This document shows positions 43,448 through 52,958 of a stretch of DNA of 64,000 bases, in pieces. The notes beneath the pieces were generated by a model. The model was given only the letters and a program-made list of their open reading frames with translations, made no database searches and was not told where the DNA came from. Source of the stretch: Hyphomonas polymorpha PS728 (GTDB lineage Bacteria > Pseudomonadota > Alphaproteobacteria > Caulobacterales > Hyphomonadaceae); NCBI RefSeq assembly GCF_000685315.1, contig NZ_ARYM01000008.1, positions 62,001 to 126,000 of the forward strand, written 5' to 3'. Made by a program: the position numbers and the translations under genes. How positions within the stretch are numbered: the stretch's first letter is position 1; each line of letters begins with the position of its first letter.

Positions 43448-44975
43448 CCTTCAGGCCGGGCTGTTCCGGCGGCCCGTTTCCGCAGTCGAGGATCAACTCG
43501 CCCCGGTGCAGCTCTGCCACCGATTCCACCAGCGCGAGGCCGAGGCCGGAGCCGGGCTGTGTGCGCGCAGAATCAAGGCGGTGGAAACGCTGGGTAACCT
43601 TGTCGCGCTCTTCCAGCGGGATACCAGGGCCGGAATCGATGACCGTCAGGTCGATCTTGCCGTCAGGTGTCCGGCTGGCGGAGAAGCTGATGCTGCCGCC
43701 TTCGGGGGTGTATTTCACCGCATTGTCCAGCAGGTTGGCGAGGGCCTGGCCGATCAGGTCCTTGTCGCCAAGGATGACGAGGCTCTTCGCGATCTGGCTC
43801 TTGAAGGAGAGGTTGGCTTCCTCGCAGGCCGGATCGAACAGCTCGGCCAGTTCTTCGGCGAGCGCGCTGAGGTCCATACGGGTGAGGGTGCCCTCCGAGC
43901 CGGCATCGAGACGGGCAAGCCGGAGGATGGCGTTGAACGTGTCGAGCACACGGTCAACTTCCTGAAGCGTGGTGCCGAGGGTTTCGTTTGCCGCTTCCTC
44001 TGACAGCGGCTGGCTGAGGGATATTTCCAAGCGGTTGCGCAGGCGCGTCAGGGGCGAGCGCAGGTCGTGGGCGATGGCGTTTCCGGTGTGGCGGGAGGAT
44101 TCCACCAGCTTCTGGATCTGGTCGAGCATGGCGTTGAGGCGCTGCGCCAGTCGGTCAAACTCGTCGCCGGTGCCGCGCACGGGCATACGCCGGCCAAGTT
44201 CCCCGCCCATGACCGCTTCGGTGGTCTTGGCGAGTTCATCGGCGCGCTTGGCCGCGCCGCGGGAGATCAGCAGGCCACCGGCCAGTGACAGGATCAGCGC
44301 GATGGGCAGGGCCACATAGACCGCGTTGCGGATACGGCCCACGATAACGGTCTGCTGGGCGGTATCGAAGGCCACCATAAGCGCGCCGCCATTGTCGCGC
44401 AGGCGCACGATGCGGCCCGCTGCCGGGCGCAGGGCGGTCGTGCCATCTGCCTGGGGAAGTTCGAAATCGAAGTAGACTGTCTTCATGCCGGCGGCGGGTG
44501 GCTCCGCAGGCAGGCGGGGGAAATGCCCGGCGATCTTCCGGCCTGACGAGTCTTCCAGATAATAGAAGAACTGTGAGCCCGAGAGGGTCATCCGCTCGAA
44601 GACCGACTGGCTCAGGCGTTCCATGCCGCCGGTATAATAGGCATTGGCGAGCTGTTCGAATTCCACCGTAATCCGGTTTTCGGACTCGGCGCGGATATAG
44701 TAAACCGTTGAATAATATAGATAAACAAGCAGCGCGCCGGAAAAGGCCGCGATGATGGCCGAATAGAGGATGGTCAGCTTGAAGGTAGTGGTGCGCACGA
44801 AGGCCGGCATGGCCTTCTTGATCTGCGCCATGAAGGGCAGGCTGGACCACGCCTTGCCCAGGCCCCGCCAGCCGGCGCGCATGCCTTTGCCTATAATCCG
44901 CAAGGGGCGCAGGACCTGCGCCCGGTCAGGCACCCTGGGGGCCAGCCATGCGGGAAGTTGGAGCGGCGTTTTCAT
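43422..44975 (-). CDS. Sensor histidine kinase, HAMP type
   Basis: This 517-residue kinase has a cytoplasmic N-terminal tail of about 60 residues, a membrane helix (about 66-90), a periplasmic sensor, a second helix (about 217-240), a HAMP domain, HisKA with H303 (IAHDLRSPLTRL), and HATPase with DSGPGIP and GSGLGLAL boxes. It lies downstream of the response regulator and degP on the minus strand, and probably forms a two-component envelope-stress system controlling degP. Its end overlaps ccmF antisense. Confidence 0.92.
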   Translation of the reverse strand: MKTPLQLPAWLAPRVPDRAQVLRPLRIIGKGMRAGWRGLGKAWSSLPFMAQIKKAMPAFVRTTTFKLTILYSAIIAAFSGALLVYLYYSTVYYIRAESENRITVEFEQLANAYYTGGMERLSQSVFERMTLSGSQFFYYLEDSSGRKIAGHFPRLPAEPPAAGMKTVYFDFELPQADGTTALRPAAGRIVRLRDNGGALMVAFDTAQQTVIVGRIRNAVYVALPIALILSLAGGLLISRGAAKRADELAKTTEAVMGGELGRRMPVRGTGDEFDRLAQRLNAMLDQIQKLVESSRHTGNAIAHDLRSPLTRLRNRLEISLSQPLSEEAANETLGTTLQEVDRVLDTFNAILRLARLDAGSEGTLTRMDLSALAEELAELFDPACEEANLSFKSQIAKSLVILGDKDLIGQALANLLDNAVKYTPEGGSISFSASRTPDGKIDLTVIDSGPGIPLEERDKVTQRFHRLDSARTQPGSGLGLALVESVAELHRGELILDCGNGPPEQPGLKATLRLPRA

Positions 44976-45008
44976 GGCGCGTTAGGTGCCAGCGCCGCTC
45001 CAAAAGGT

Positions 45009-45737
45009 CTAGCCCTGGCTCTGCAGCCGGTAGCCGGCGCCGCGAACGGTCTGGAGCAGCGGTTCGGCGAACTCCTTGTCGATCTTGGCGCGCAGGCGGG
45101 AGATGTGAACATCGATGACGTTGGTTTGGGGGTCGAAATTATAGTCCCACACCTTTTCGAGCAGCATGGTGCGCGTCACCACCTGGCCGGCATGACGCAT
45201 CAGATATTCCAGCAGGCGGAACTCGCGGGGCTGAAGATCGATCTTCTTGCCCGCGCGGGTGACCTTGCGGGTGAGGAGGTTCATTTCCAGGTCGCCGGCC
45301 TTCAGCACGGTCACCGGCGGCTCGGCGCTGGTCTGGCGGCGGCCGAGGGCTTCGACACGGGCCGCCAGTTCTGCCGGGGCAAACGGCTTGGCGAGATAGT
45401 CCTCGGCGCCGGCCCGCAGGCCCTGCACCTTGTTCTGAACATCGCCCAGTGCGGAGAGGAAGAGGGCCGGGGTGGTGCCGCCGGCTGCGCGGAATTCCTG
45501 CAGCAGGGTCAGCCCGTCCTTCTCCGGAAGCATCCGGTCCACGATCAGGGCGTCGAACTCCGAAGCCCGTGCCCGCGCAAGACCGGAGGCGCCATCAGCG
45601 ACGCGCTCCACCTTGTGCCCGGCATCGGCGAGCACCTTTTCGATGAAGCTCGCCATTTCATTGTCGTCCTCGATGACGAGAACTTTCAGCGATGCTGTGG
45701 ATTCAGTCTCGACCATGCTGGTCTCCATCAACGTCAT
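45009..45737 (-). CDS. OmpR-family response regulator
   Basis: This 242-residue regulator has a receiver (about 18-130; phospho-acceptor D67 in LIVDRMLPEKDG) and an OmpR winged helix (about 150-238; DVHISRLRAKID, RGAGYRLQ). An extra N-terminal 15 residues precede the receiver. AAGGAG lies just before the ATG at 45737. It starts 10 bases after degP and ends 33 bases before the kinase, so the three form an operon. Confidence 0.92.
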   Translation of the reverse strand: MTLMETSMVETESTASLKVLVIEDDNEMASFIEKVLADAGHKVERVADGASGLARARASEFDALIVDRMLPEKDGLTLLQEFRAAGGTTPALFLSALGDVQNKVQGLRAGAEDYLAKPFAPAELAARVEALGRRQTSAEPPVTVLKAGDLEMNLLTRKVTRAGKKIDLQPREFRLLEYLMRHAGQVVTRTMLLEKVWDYNFDPQTNVIDVHISRLRAKIDKEFAEPLLQTVRGAGYRLQSQG

Positions 45738-45747
45738 GTTGGCTCCT

Positions 45748-47286
45748 TCAGCCTGCCGGCAAATCTACTGTACTATAAGTTGTTGCCTGCCCGGCGCGGA
45801 CGGCCAGGAGAATCTTCGAGCGATTGGCCGCGCGTGCTTCTTTCACCACCTGCTCGAAGGCTTCGACGGTCGGTACAGGTTGACCGTTGGCTTCCAGAAT
45901 GACGAGGTCCTTCATGAAGCCCGCCTTGGCGAACACGCCGTCAGGCGCCAGTTCGGTAATCACGAGGCCGGTGTCGCTTGGGCGCAGGCCGAGACGCTGA
46001 CGCATTTCATTCGTCATCGGAACCATCCGGACACCGAAATCGTCAAGGAACGTGCCCGGCACACCGGACGACTGTTCACCGCGACCTGAATTTGGCGAGG
46101 ATTGGTTGCCCACGCTTGCATTCGGATCATCCGGGCGCTCACCCACGGTGACGTTTATCGTCTGACGTTTGCCATTCCGGATGATCTCGAACTTGTTCGA
46201 GGTGTTGGCGATGAGTCGGCCAACGATCCGTGTGGTGGAAGTGGCGTCCGTAACCTTCTGGCCGTTCACGGAAAGAATGATGTCGTTGCGCAGCAGGCCG
46301 GCTTTCTCTGCCGGGCTGCCAGCCGTCACATCTGCGATAAGCGAGCCTTTGGTATCTTCGATGCCAAGGGCTTCGGCGAATTCAGGGGTCAGATCACCGA
46401 TCTGCACGCCGAGCCAGCCGCGCGAAACACGGCCATTCTTGATCAGCGTATCGGTCACTTCCTGGGCAAGTTCCGCCGGGATGGCAAAGCCGATACCGAC
46501 CGAGCCGCCGGTGGGCGAGAGGATCTGCGAGTTCACGCCGATCACATTGCCCTGCAGGTCGAAGGTCGGGCCGCCGGAGTTGCCGCGGTTGATAGGGGCA
46601 TCAATTTGAATAAAGTCCGTATACGGGCTGCCGGCACCAAGTTCACGACCATCGGCCGAGAGGATGCCTGCAGTGGCCGTGCCGCCGAGGCCAAAGGGGT
46701 TGCCCAGGGCGACAACCCAGTCACCTTTGCGGACCGCCTTCGAGCTGCCGAACTTCACGAATGGGTATTTGCCCTTTTCCTTCACGCGCAGGACGGCGAG
46801 ATCCGTCTGCCGGTCAGTGCCGACGAGTTCGGCTTCCAGTTCCTTGCCGTCAGAAGTGACGATCTGGATCTGGGTGGCGCGGTCGATGACGTGGTGGTTG
46901 GTGACAACAAGGCCGTCTTCGGAAATGAAGAAGCCGGAGCCGAGCGAGCGCGATTCGCGCTGGCGGGGTGTTTCCTGCGGGGAGGGGCGTTGCTGGAAGA
47001 ATTCTTCCAGGCCGGGCACGCCGCGGAACTGCTCAAGGAAGCCTTCCATGTCCTGAAGGCGTCCGACATCCTGAGTGGCAATCACGTTTACGCTGACGAC
47101 CGCCGGTTCTACTTTCTCAATCAGGTCCGCGAAGCTCAGCGGCGCTCCAGGGGGCGCTTGAATGGCAATGGGCTGAGCGCCGGCTTCGGGCGCGATAAGT
47201 TTCGGTACCGAGATCGCGCCCCCCATGATTGCAGCTCCGAAGGCAGCAGCTATGAGTGCCTGGGCCGAAATCCCGAATTTGCGCAT
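45748..47286 (-). CDS. degP: Periplasmic serine protease DegP/HtrA
   Basis: This 512-residue Do-family protease has a signal or anchor at about 1-28, a trypsin-like domain with triad H132 (TNHHV), D162 (TDLAVLRV) and S237 (GNSGGP), and two PDZ domains (about 300-385 and 405-505). It degrades misfolded envelope proteins and acts as a chaperone. GGAGAG precedes the ATG. The next minus-strand genes encode a regulator and kinase likely to control it. In rhizobia degP follows the cyc genes as it does here, apart from orientation. Confidence 0.94.
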   Translation of the reverse strand: MRKFGISAQALIAAAFGAAIMGGAISVPKLIAPEAGAQPIAIQAPPGAPLSFADLIEKVEPAVVSVNVIATQDVGRLQDMEGFLEQFRGVPGLEEFFQQRPSPQETPRQRESRSLGSGFFISEDGLVVTNHHVIDRATQIQIVTSDGKELEAELVGTDRQTDLAVLRVKEKGKYPFVKFGSSKAVRKGDWVVALGNPFGLGGTATAGILSADGRELGAGSPYTDFIQIDAPINRGNSGGPTFDLQGNVIGVNSQILSPTGGSVGIGFAIPAELAQEVTDTLIKNGRVSRGWLGVQIGDLTPEFAEALGIEDTKGSLIADVTAGSPAEKAGLLRNDIILSVNGQKVTDATSTTRIVGRLIANTSNKFEIIRNGKRQTINVTVGERPDDPNASVGNQSSPNSGRGEQSSGVPGTFLDDFGVRMVPMTNEMRQRLGLRPSDTGLVITELAPDGVFAKAGFMKDLVILEANGQPVPTVEAFEQVVKEARAANRSKILLAVRAGQATTYSTVDLPAG

Positions 47287-47440
47287 CTATCTCTCCAGAT
47301 CGCTGTTTTTGCGCCAGTATCAGCGCAAGACCAAAACATAAACATGCCACACCGAGAGTGGGCATTAAAAGACAGTTAGGTGTAATCACGGCAGCTTGAA
47401 GGCTATCGGCCGGATAAAAAGGCGACCCGGCGAACGCTTT

Positions 47441-47839
47441 TCAGACGTCTTCAGCTTCTACTTCGCCGGATTTCCGCTTCGCATTGATAGCGAGGACAAT
47501 ACCAATTCCCACTCCCGCGCCCAGCAGGATGAAGGGAAAGGCCCACAAGAGCCAGCTGGCCAGATCCCGTGCCGGGGGACGGAACAGCACGAATTCACCA
47601 TAACGGCTGACAAACCAGTCCCGGATCTCCGCATCGGTGGCGCCTTCAGCGACCATTTCGCGGATACGGGCGCGCATATCCTCGGCAATGGGGGCGGAGG
47701 ATTGGGAAACCGGCTCATTCTCGCACGCCACGCAGCGCACTTCCCGCATCAGCGCCTGCGCGCGCATTTCTTCGGCCGGATCTTCCAGCGGCGCGCCGGC
47801 GGCAAATGCAATGAGGAGGGAGGCAAGCAGAGCTTTCAT
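47441..47839 (-). CDS. ccmH: Cytochrome c maturation protein CcmH/CycL
   Basis: CcmH is an inner-membrane thioredoxin-like partner that reduces the CXXCH cysteines of apocytochrome c. The 132-residue protein has a signal peptide (about 1-16), the redox motif CVAC (C36, C39) in the family VRCVACENEP, a helical domain, and a C-terminal anchor (about 100-120). It is the fourth cyc gene but lies 4 kb from ccmF and on the other strand, with degP 154 bases downstream of it. Confidence 0.92.
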   Translation of the reverse strand: MKALLASLLIAFAAGAPLEDPAEEMRAQALMREVRCVACENEPVSQSSAPIAEDMRARIREMVAEGATDAEIRDWFVSRYGEFVLFRPPARDLASWLLWAFPFILLGAGVGIGIVLAINAKRKSGEVEAEDV

Positions 47840-47917
47840 GTTGTGGGGAGCCTAGCAGACGCAAGCCTGATGGGGAAAGGCTCAGTGATGTCTCAGGTGG
47901 AGCCGCGCTGATCCGGC

Positions 47918-48349
47918 TCAGATCACCCCGTCCCGGCGCATCACCGCCTCTTCGGATTCATGCGAAATGTAAGCGAGGATCTGCGGTTTGCTGGCGATTT
48001 TCACCATATAGGTGATGTCGAACAGGGAAGTGACGTTGCCTGCTCTGGCCTTGGCAAACGTCATCTTCCAGCGTGCCCGCACCATGTAATGCAGGGGGGC
48101 GACTTCTTCGGCCGACACGATTTCCACATCGAGTGCCTGCAGCCCAAGCTGCTGTTGCAGCATGGTGTGTCGTTCCACCAGCGCCTTGCGATACTGCTCG
48201 TCGACCTTCCAGGCTACAAAGGTATCCGGCGAGGTTTCGATATAAGTTGGCGCGTAGGAAGTCGCGATGATCTCAGTATCCCCCTCCCGGGTCGCCTTGG
48301 CATACTGCTGAAAGAAGCGTCGAAGCGTCTCTTCGCGAGTTTCGGCCAT
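47918..48349 (-). CDS. NTF2-like hypothetical protein
   Basis: This 143-residue soluble protein looks like the NTF2/SnoaL-like fold: an N-terminal helix (LRRFFQQYAKATREGD) and then alternating strands, including VAPLHYMVRARWKMTF. No catalytic motif can be named. The ATG at 48349 has GGAG 9 bases upstream; an upstream in-frame start would add 41 residues. It is divergent from glnE and lies beside the likely inversion breakpoint. Confidence 0.6.
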   Translation of the reverse strand: MAETREETLRRFFQQYAKATREGDTEIIATSYAPTYIETSPDTFVAWKVDEQYRKALVERHTMLQQQLGLQALDVEIVSAEEVAPLHYMVRARWKMTFAKARAGNVTSLFDITYMVKIASKPQILAYISHESEEAVMRRDGVI

Positions 48350-48498
48350 CGTGTGGCACTCCGTATTTTTGTGGGGTCCCCATAGCAAGGCTTTGCTACG
48401 GTTCTGCGTCCGGGATGTAATAAGTCCAAGACGCATGACCCGGCGAAAGGTTGCGAACTGGTTTGTCGCCACCCTGCGCCTCGGCTAAGTCATTGGGT

Positions 48499-51210
48499 AT
48501 GCTCACTATCCGTCCGATTCAGTCGACCCCCCAAGCGGCCCTGGCGGCAGCGGCTGACTATGCGCCCTATCTCCGCCGGCTGGCCGATCGCGGGGCCGGG
48601 CTGGACTTTGGCGCCGCGCTGAAAGCGGCCACCACCCTGCCGAGGGATATGCCCGTGGCCGACGTGATGACGGCGCTAAGGCAGGCAAAGGCTTCAGCCC
48701 ACCTGTCACTGGCAGCGGCCGACCTCGCTGGCACCCTGGATGTGATGGAGGTGACCCGTCACCTCACGGAGTTTGCCGGGGGAAGCCTTGAAGCGGCGCT
48801 GCAATCGGCGCTGGCGGCGCGGGGGCTAAACTCTGAGGGCATCTTCGTCATTGCTCTGGGCAAGATGGGCGCGTTCGAGCTCAACTATTCAAGCGATATA
48901 GATGTCTGCGCCTTTTATGAGCGCAGCCGGTTTGACGGGGGAGACCGGGATCCCGGCGACGCCGCCCAGCGCGTGATCCGCGAGATGGTTCGGATCATGG
49001 AGGAGACAACTGGTGCCGGCTATGTGTTCCGCACCGATCTGCGCCTGCGCCCTGATCCCAGCTCCACGCCGGTGGCCGTGTCCACCGACATGGCAGACGT
49101 CTATTACGAAAGCCAGGGTCAGAACTGGGAGCGGATGGTCTGGATCAAGGGCCGGCCCACGGCGGGGGATATTCCGGCGGCGGAGCGTTTCCAGAAGCGG
49201 CTTGAGCCTTATGTCTGGCGGCGCAATCTGGACTATTGGGCCATAGGCGACATCCAGGCCATCAAGCGGATGATCAACACCAAGGTCGGCGATGACGGGT
49301 TTGCCTCGGTTTCCCCCGATGTGAAGCTCTCGCCCGGCGGTATCCGCGAGATCGAGTTCTTCGTGCAGACCCAGCAGCTGATCCTCGGCGGGCGCGAACC
49401 GGCATTGCGGGACAATTCCACGCTGGGCGCGATGGAAGCGCTGCGCGCGGCGGGCGTCGTGTCTGACAAGACGGCTTCCGAGCTGACGACGGCCTATAAG
49501 GCGCTGCGCAATGTCGAGCACCGTATCCAGATGCGGCAGGACGAGCAGACCCATACCGTTCCGGCAGACCCGGCCGAGCGCGAAGCGGTCGCCTGGCTCT
49601 GCGGCTATGGCAACCTGGCAGACTTCGACCGCGATCTTCTGGAAACCCGGCGCATCGTGCAGTCCGCCTATGACGCCTTGTTCGCTCAGGAAGACCGCGC
49701 CGCGGAGAGCCATGGCCTGGGGAATCTGGTCTTCACCGGCGTGGATGATGATCCGGGTACGGTGAAGACGCTGAGCGATCTGGGCTTCTCCGATCCGTCT
49801 TCAGCCATTGATACCATCCGCAACTGGCACCGGGGCCGCGTGCCCGCAACCCGCACCGGGCGCGGACGGGAAATCCTCACCTCCATTCTCCCAGGATTGC
49901 TCAAGGCCATGGGCGCGACGGGCGAGCCGGACGAGGCATTTCGCTGGTTTTCCCGCTTCTTCGAGGGGCTCTCTTCAGGTGTGCAGACGCTCTCGATGCT
50001 GCTCGCGCGGCCGGACCTTCTGGATGATCTCGTCTCGACACTCGCGCTGGCGCCGCGCCTTGCGCAGATCCTTGCCCGGCGGCCAGATCTTCTGGAGGCC
50101 CTTGTTTCCAACGCCATCCCGCGTGCCCCCGAACTAACACCTTCGGTGAGTTTCGATGCGGCGATGGATGCTTGGCGCCGGTATCACCGGGAGCAGAGTT
50201 TCCTGATCGGCCACCGGCTGCTGCACGGTCTGTTGCCGACGGACCAGGCAGCCGAAGCCTGGACCAGCCTTGCCGATGAGACCATCCGTCAGATGGCGGC
50301 TGCTGCAGAGGCCGAAACCACTCGCCGAAATGGCGCGGTGCCGGGCCGCTGGGCGGTGTTTGCGATGGGCAAGCTCGGCGGCGGTGAACTCACGGCGGGC
50401 TCTGATCTCGACATCATCCTGATCTATGATTCGCAGGCGGATGATGCGCAGACCTGGTTCACGCGGCTCACCCAGCGTCTGATAACCGCGCTCACCGCGC
50501 CCACAGCAGAAGGCGCGCTGTATGAAGTGGACATGCGGCTTCGCCCCTCTGGCCGCGCTGGCCCTGTCGCCGTCAGCCTGCCTGCCTTCCGCCACTACCA
50601 GAATGAAGAGGCGTGGACCTGGGAACATATGGCGCTGACGCGGATGCGGTTTGTGTCCGGGGATGCCACCCTGGGCACCGAAGTGCTGGGTATCGCTGCC
50701 GATGCCATCTCCGCGCGCGCGCGCAGCGACCGCCGCAAGGCGATCCCCGGTGATGTGGCAGACATGCGCGCCACGCTTTACCGTGAAAAGCCGGGGAAGG
50801 GGCTATGGGATCTGAAGACGGCTGAGGGCGGCCTCATCGATATCGAGTTCATGGCACAGAAGGAAATGCTGCTCCGTGCCCGTGCTGACCTCATCCGTCC
50901 AGCCACGGCGCTTGCCCTGTCGGGACTGGCCGAGGCGGATGAGAGTGAGCATCCGGACGAAGCGGAAGATTGGTATTTCCTGCGTGCGGCCTTGCATCTG
51001 CTCTCTTCACTGCAGCAGATCCAGCGGCTGGCGCTGGGGGATGCGGAGGGTGAAGATGCGGCCATTCCCGAGGGTTTGAAAAACCGCTTCTGCCGTGCGG
51101 CAGCCGAGGAAGACGGGTTTGAAGTGCTCGAAGACCGTCTCCGGGAGGTAAAAAGGCGCGTACATTCAATGGCGCGTGAAAAACTGCAGCTGAAAACGAC
51201 GGAATCCTGA
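48499..51210 (+). CDS. glnE: Bifunctional glutamine synthetase adenylyltransferase/adenylyl-removing enzyme
   Basis: GlnE switches glutamine synthetase by adenylylating and deadenylylating a Tyr under control of PII. The 903 residues are near the usual length (about 950). Two nucleotidyltransferase-type domains are visible: the N-terminal deadenylylase with YSSDIDVCAF (about 133-142) and the C-terminal adenylylase with AGSDLDIILIYD (about 633-644), each followed by an HD/ATase helical domain, and the R-loop MRLRPSGRAGPVA. ATG at 48499 gives the best N-terminus, though the ribosome site is weak. In rhizobia glnE follows the cyc-degP-two-component block, as here. Confidence 0.95.
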   Translation: MLTIRPIQSTPQAALAAAADYAPYLRRLADRGAGLDFGAALKAATTLPRDMPVADVMTALRQAKASAHLSLAAADLAGTLDVMEVTRHLTEFAGGSLEAALQSALAARGLNSEGIFVIALGKMGAFELNYSSDIDVCAFYERSRFDGGDRDPGDAAQRVIREMVRIMEETTGAGYVFRTDLRLRPDPSSTPVAVSTDMADVYYESQGQNWERMVWIKGRPTAGDIPAAERFQKRLEPYVWRRNLDYWAIGDIQAIKRMINTKVGDDGFASVSPDVKLSPGGIREIEFFVQTQQLILGGREPALRDNSTLGAMEALRAAGVVSDKTASELTTAYKALRNVEHRIQMRQDEQTHTVPADPAEREAVAWLCGYGNLADFDRDLLETRRIVQSAYDALFAQEDRAAESHGLGNLVFTGVDDDPGTVKTLSDLGFSDPSSAIDTIRNWHRGRVPATRTGRGREILTSILPGLLKAMGATGEPDEAFRWFSRFFEGLSSGVQTLSMLLARPDLLDDLVSTLALAPRLAQILARRPDLLEALVSNAIPRAPELTPSVSFDAAMDAWRRYHREQSFLIGHRLLHGLLPTDQAAEAWTSLADETIRQMAAAAEAETTRRNGAVPGRWAVFAMGKLGGGELTAGSDLDIILIYDSQADDAQTWFTRLTQRLITALTAPTAEGALYEVDMRLRPSGRAGPVAVSLPAFRHYQNEEAWTWEHMALTRMRFVSGDATLGTEVLGIAADAISARARSDRRKAIPGDVADMRATLYREKPGKGLWDLKTAEGGLIDIEFMAQKEMLLRARADLIRPATALALSGLAEADESEHPDEAEDWYFLRAALHLLSSLQQIQRLALGDAEGEDAAIPEGLKNRFCRAAAEEDGFEVLEDRLREVKRRVHSMAREKLQLKTTES

Positions 51211-51257
51211 CGCCCCCCCGTTTCATTGTCGCTGGGAGATGAAACTGGAGACCAGAG

Positions 51258-51857
51258 ATGAAACGTTCGACACTCGCGTTTGCAAGCATTGCCGCAATTG
51301 CGCTCGCCATGCCGCTCGCCGCTCAGGCCGGCCCCGGCAAGGGACATCGCGGCCACGCTGGCCATCTGATGCAGATGGATGCCAACGCTGACGGAAATAT
51401 CACCCGAGCTGAGGCAGAAGCCTCCCTCGCGGCCCGCTTCGCCGAGATTGATGCCAATTCAGACGGGTTTGTCACCCAGGATGAGATGAAAGCTCATCAT
51501 GAGGCAAAGCGCGCTGAAATGAAGGCGAACTGGGAAGCGAAGAAGGCTGAACGCGCCGCCGAAGGCAAACCGGCCCGCGAGGGTAAGCCGAGAGGCGAGA
51601 AAGATCCCGCCAAGGCCGCTGAATGGCAAGCCAAGCGGACTGAAAAAGCCGCTGAACACTGGGCTGCCATGGATACCGATGGCGATGGCCGCCTGAGCGC
51701 TGCCGAATTCACCGCCGAGCACATCAAGTTCTTCGACAAGCTGGATGCCAACAATGACGGCACCATCACGAAGGCTGAGCTTGATGCGGCCAAGGCCAGC
51801 AAGAAGGAGCGTCGCGGCGAATGGCGCGACAAGAAGAAAGCCAATGCTGGCGAATAA
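51258..51857 (+). CDS. Exported four-EF-hand protein
   Basis: This 199-residue protein has a signal peptide (about 1-22, ending AAQA) and four EF-hand loops: DANADGNITRAE, DANSDGFVTQDE, DTDGDGRLSAAE and DANNDGTITKAE, in two pairs split by a charged helical linker rich in Lys, Glu and Ala (about 75-130). It should bind calcium in the periplasm. GGAG precedes the ATG. It is 47 bases after glnE and about 100 bases before the ECF sigma gene, and similar EF-hand genes are common beside such sigma operons. Confidence 0.88.
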   Translation: MKRSTLAFASIAAIALAMPLAAQAGPGKGHRGHAGHLMQMDANADGNITRAEAEASLAARFAEIDANSDGFVTQDEMKAHHEAKRAEMKANWEAKKAERAAEGKPAREGKPRGEKDPAKAAEWQAKRTEKAAEHWAAMDTDGDGRLSAAEFTAEHIKFFDKLDANNDGTITKAELDAAKASKKERRGEWRDKKKANAGE

Positions 51858-51960
51858 GGTCTGAAATGGGAACGGGCCGGCATCTCCTTGAGACAATCAA
51901 ATCACCCCCCCTGCGATTGTCACTCGGGACTCCGGCCCGGACTCAGTTAAACATCCCGCC

Positions 51961-52506
51961 GTGGCGTTTACATCAGACCTCGACCAGATCACACGCGCCG
52001 CGGCCGGAGACGCTGCGGCCGTTCGTGCGCTCGTCAACCGCTACAGCCCGGGCGTTCTGTCGCTTGCGGCGCGGATGCTGGGCGATACTGCAGAGGCCGA
52101 AGACGTGACTCAGGAGACCTTCATCCGCGCCTGGAAAGCGCTTCCCACCTGGGAGCCGCGGGCGAAATTCTCCACATGGCTCCACCGTGTGGCGCTGAAC
52201 CTCTGCTATGATCGCCTGCGCAAGCGGCGGGAGCTGTTGCCGGATGAATTGCCTGATCGCGCTGATACCGCGCTTGGGCCGCAGGACAGGCTCGACCAGA
52301 CCCAGCGGGTAAAGGCCGTCGAGGCCGCCATTGCCCGTTTGCCCGAACGCCAGTCTGCTGCCTTGACCTTGTGCGCGCTGCAGGGACACTCCCAAAGCGA
52401 AGCAGCGCAGATTATGGATGTCAGTGTAGAGGCTCTGGAAAGCCTGCTGGCGCGCGCGCGGCGAACGCTGCGTGCAGAATTGCTCGAAGGAAGGAATGCC
52501 TCATGA
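51961..52506 (+). CDS. ECF-type RNA polymerase sigma factor
   Basis: This 181-residue sigma-70 family factor of the extracytoplasmic-function type has regions 2 (about 20-90: DVTQETFIRAWK and FSTWLHRVALNLCYDRLRK) and 4 (about 120-175: ALTLCALQGHSQSEAAQIMDVS, cut here as GHSQSEAAQIMDVS). GTG at 51961 is the start. Its stop overlaps the next ATG by 4 bases, so the downstream pair is co-translated. Its promoters cannot be read here. Confidence 0.9.
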   Translation: MAFTSDLDQITRAAAGDAAAVRALVNRYSPGVLSLAARMLGDTAEAEDVTQETFIRAWKALPTWEPRAKFSTWLHRVALNLCYDRLRKRRELLPDELPDRADTALGPQDRLDQTQRVKAVEAAIARLPERQSAALTLCALQGHSQSEAAQIMDVSVEALESLLARARRTLRAELLEGRNAS

Positions 52507-52958
52507 CCTACAGCATGACCGATGACCGCCTGATCGAGCTGATCGAAATCTGGGGTGCAGAGCCTGCGTCCTGGCCGGAGGCCGAACGCGCCGCGGGCCA
52601 GGCCTTGCTGCGCGCCCATCCCGAGCGCTTCGCCGGCGCGCTGGCAGAGGCACGCGCGCTGGGCCTGATGCTGGGCGCCCTGCCAGAGCCGGATATGCCA
52701 CGTGCATTGACCGAAGCGATTGTTGCCGCCGCGCCGCGCCCGAAAGCGGCGCGGGGAAATATCCAGAAATGGTTTGGCCTCAAAACCCCCTGGGCGCCGG
52801 CGAGCGGCTTTGCGGCTGCCGCGCTCGGCCTGTTCATGGGGCTGACGGTCGCGCCGGTGGCAAGCGCGGATGATGATATGACTGTAGAGGTGCAGGAACT
52901 TGTCGTGTCGGCCCTTGGCTTTGATACGGCAAACTACGCCGTGGAGGATGTGGAATGA
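52503..52958 (+). CDS. Probable anti-sigma membrane protein
   Basis: This 151-residue protein has a helical cytoplasmic N-terminal part, a single membrane helix (about 97-120) and a short periplasmic tail. That topology and the position directly after the sigma gene, with an ATGA overlap, suggest an anti-sigma factor. It lacks the HXXXCXXC zinc motif of ZAS proteins and does not look like an FecR or a known class. The next gene is also coupled, by 4 bases. Confidence 0.7.
   Translation: MTYSMTDDRLIELIEIWGAEPASWPEAERAAGQALLRAHPERFAGALAEARALGLMLGALPEPDMPRALTEAIVAAAPRPKAARGNIQKWFGLKTPWAPASGFAAAALGLFMGLTVAPVASADDDMTVEVQELVVSALGFDTANYAVEDVE

Noticed and set aside
46102..47379. 425-residue plus-strand frame opposite degP
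   Set aside because: The triad and PDZ domains of DegP on the minus strand leave no doubt; the antisense frame shows nothing recognisable.
52503..52958. Calling the gene after the sigma factor a ZAS anti-sigma factor
   Set aside because: The HXXXCXXC zinc motif is missing, so only the more general anti-sigma idea is kept.
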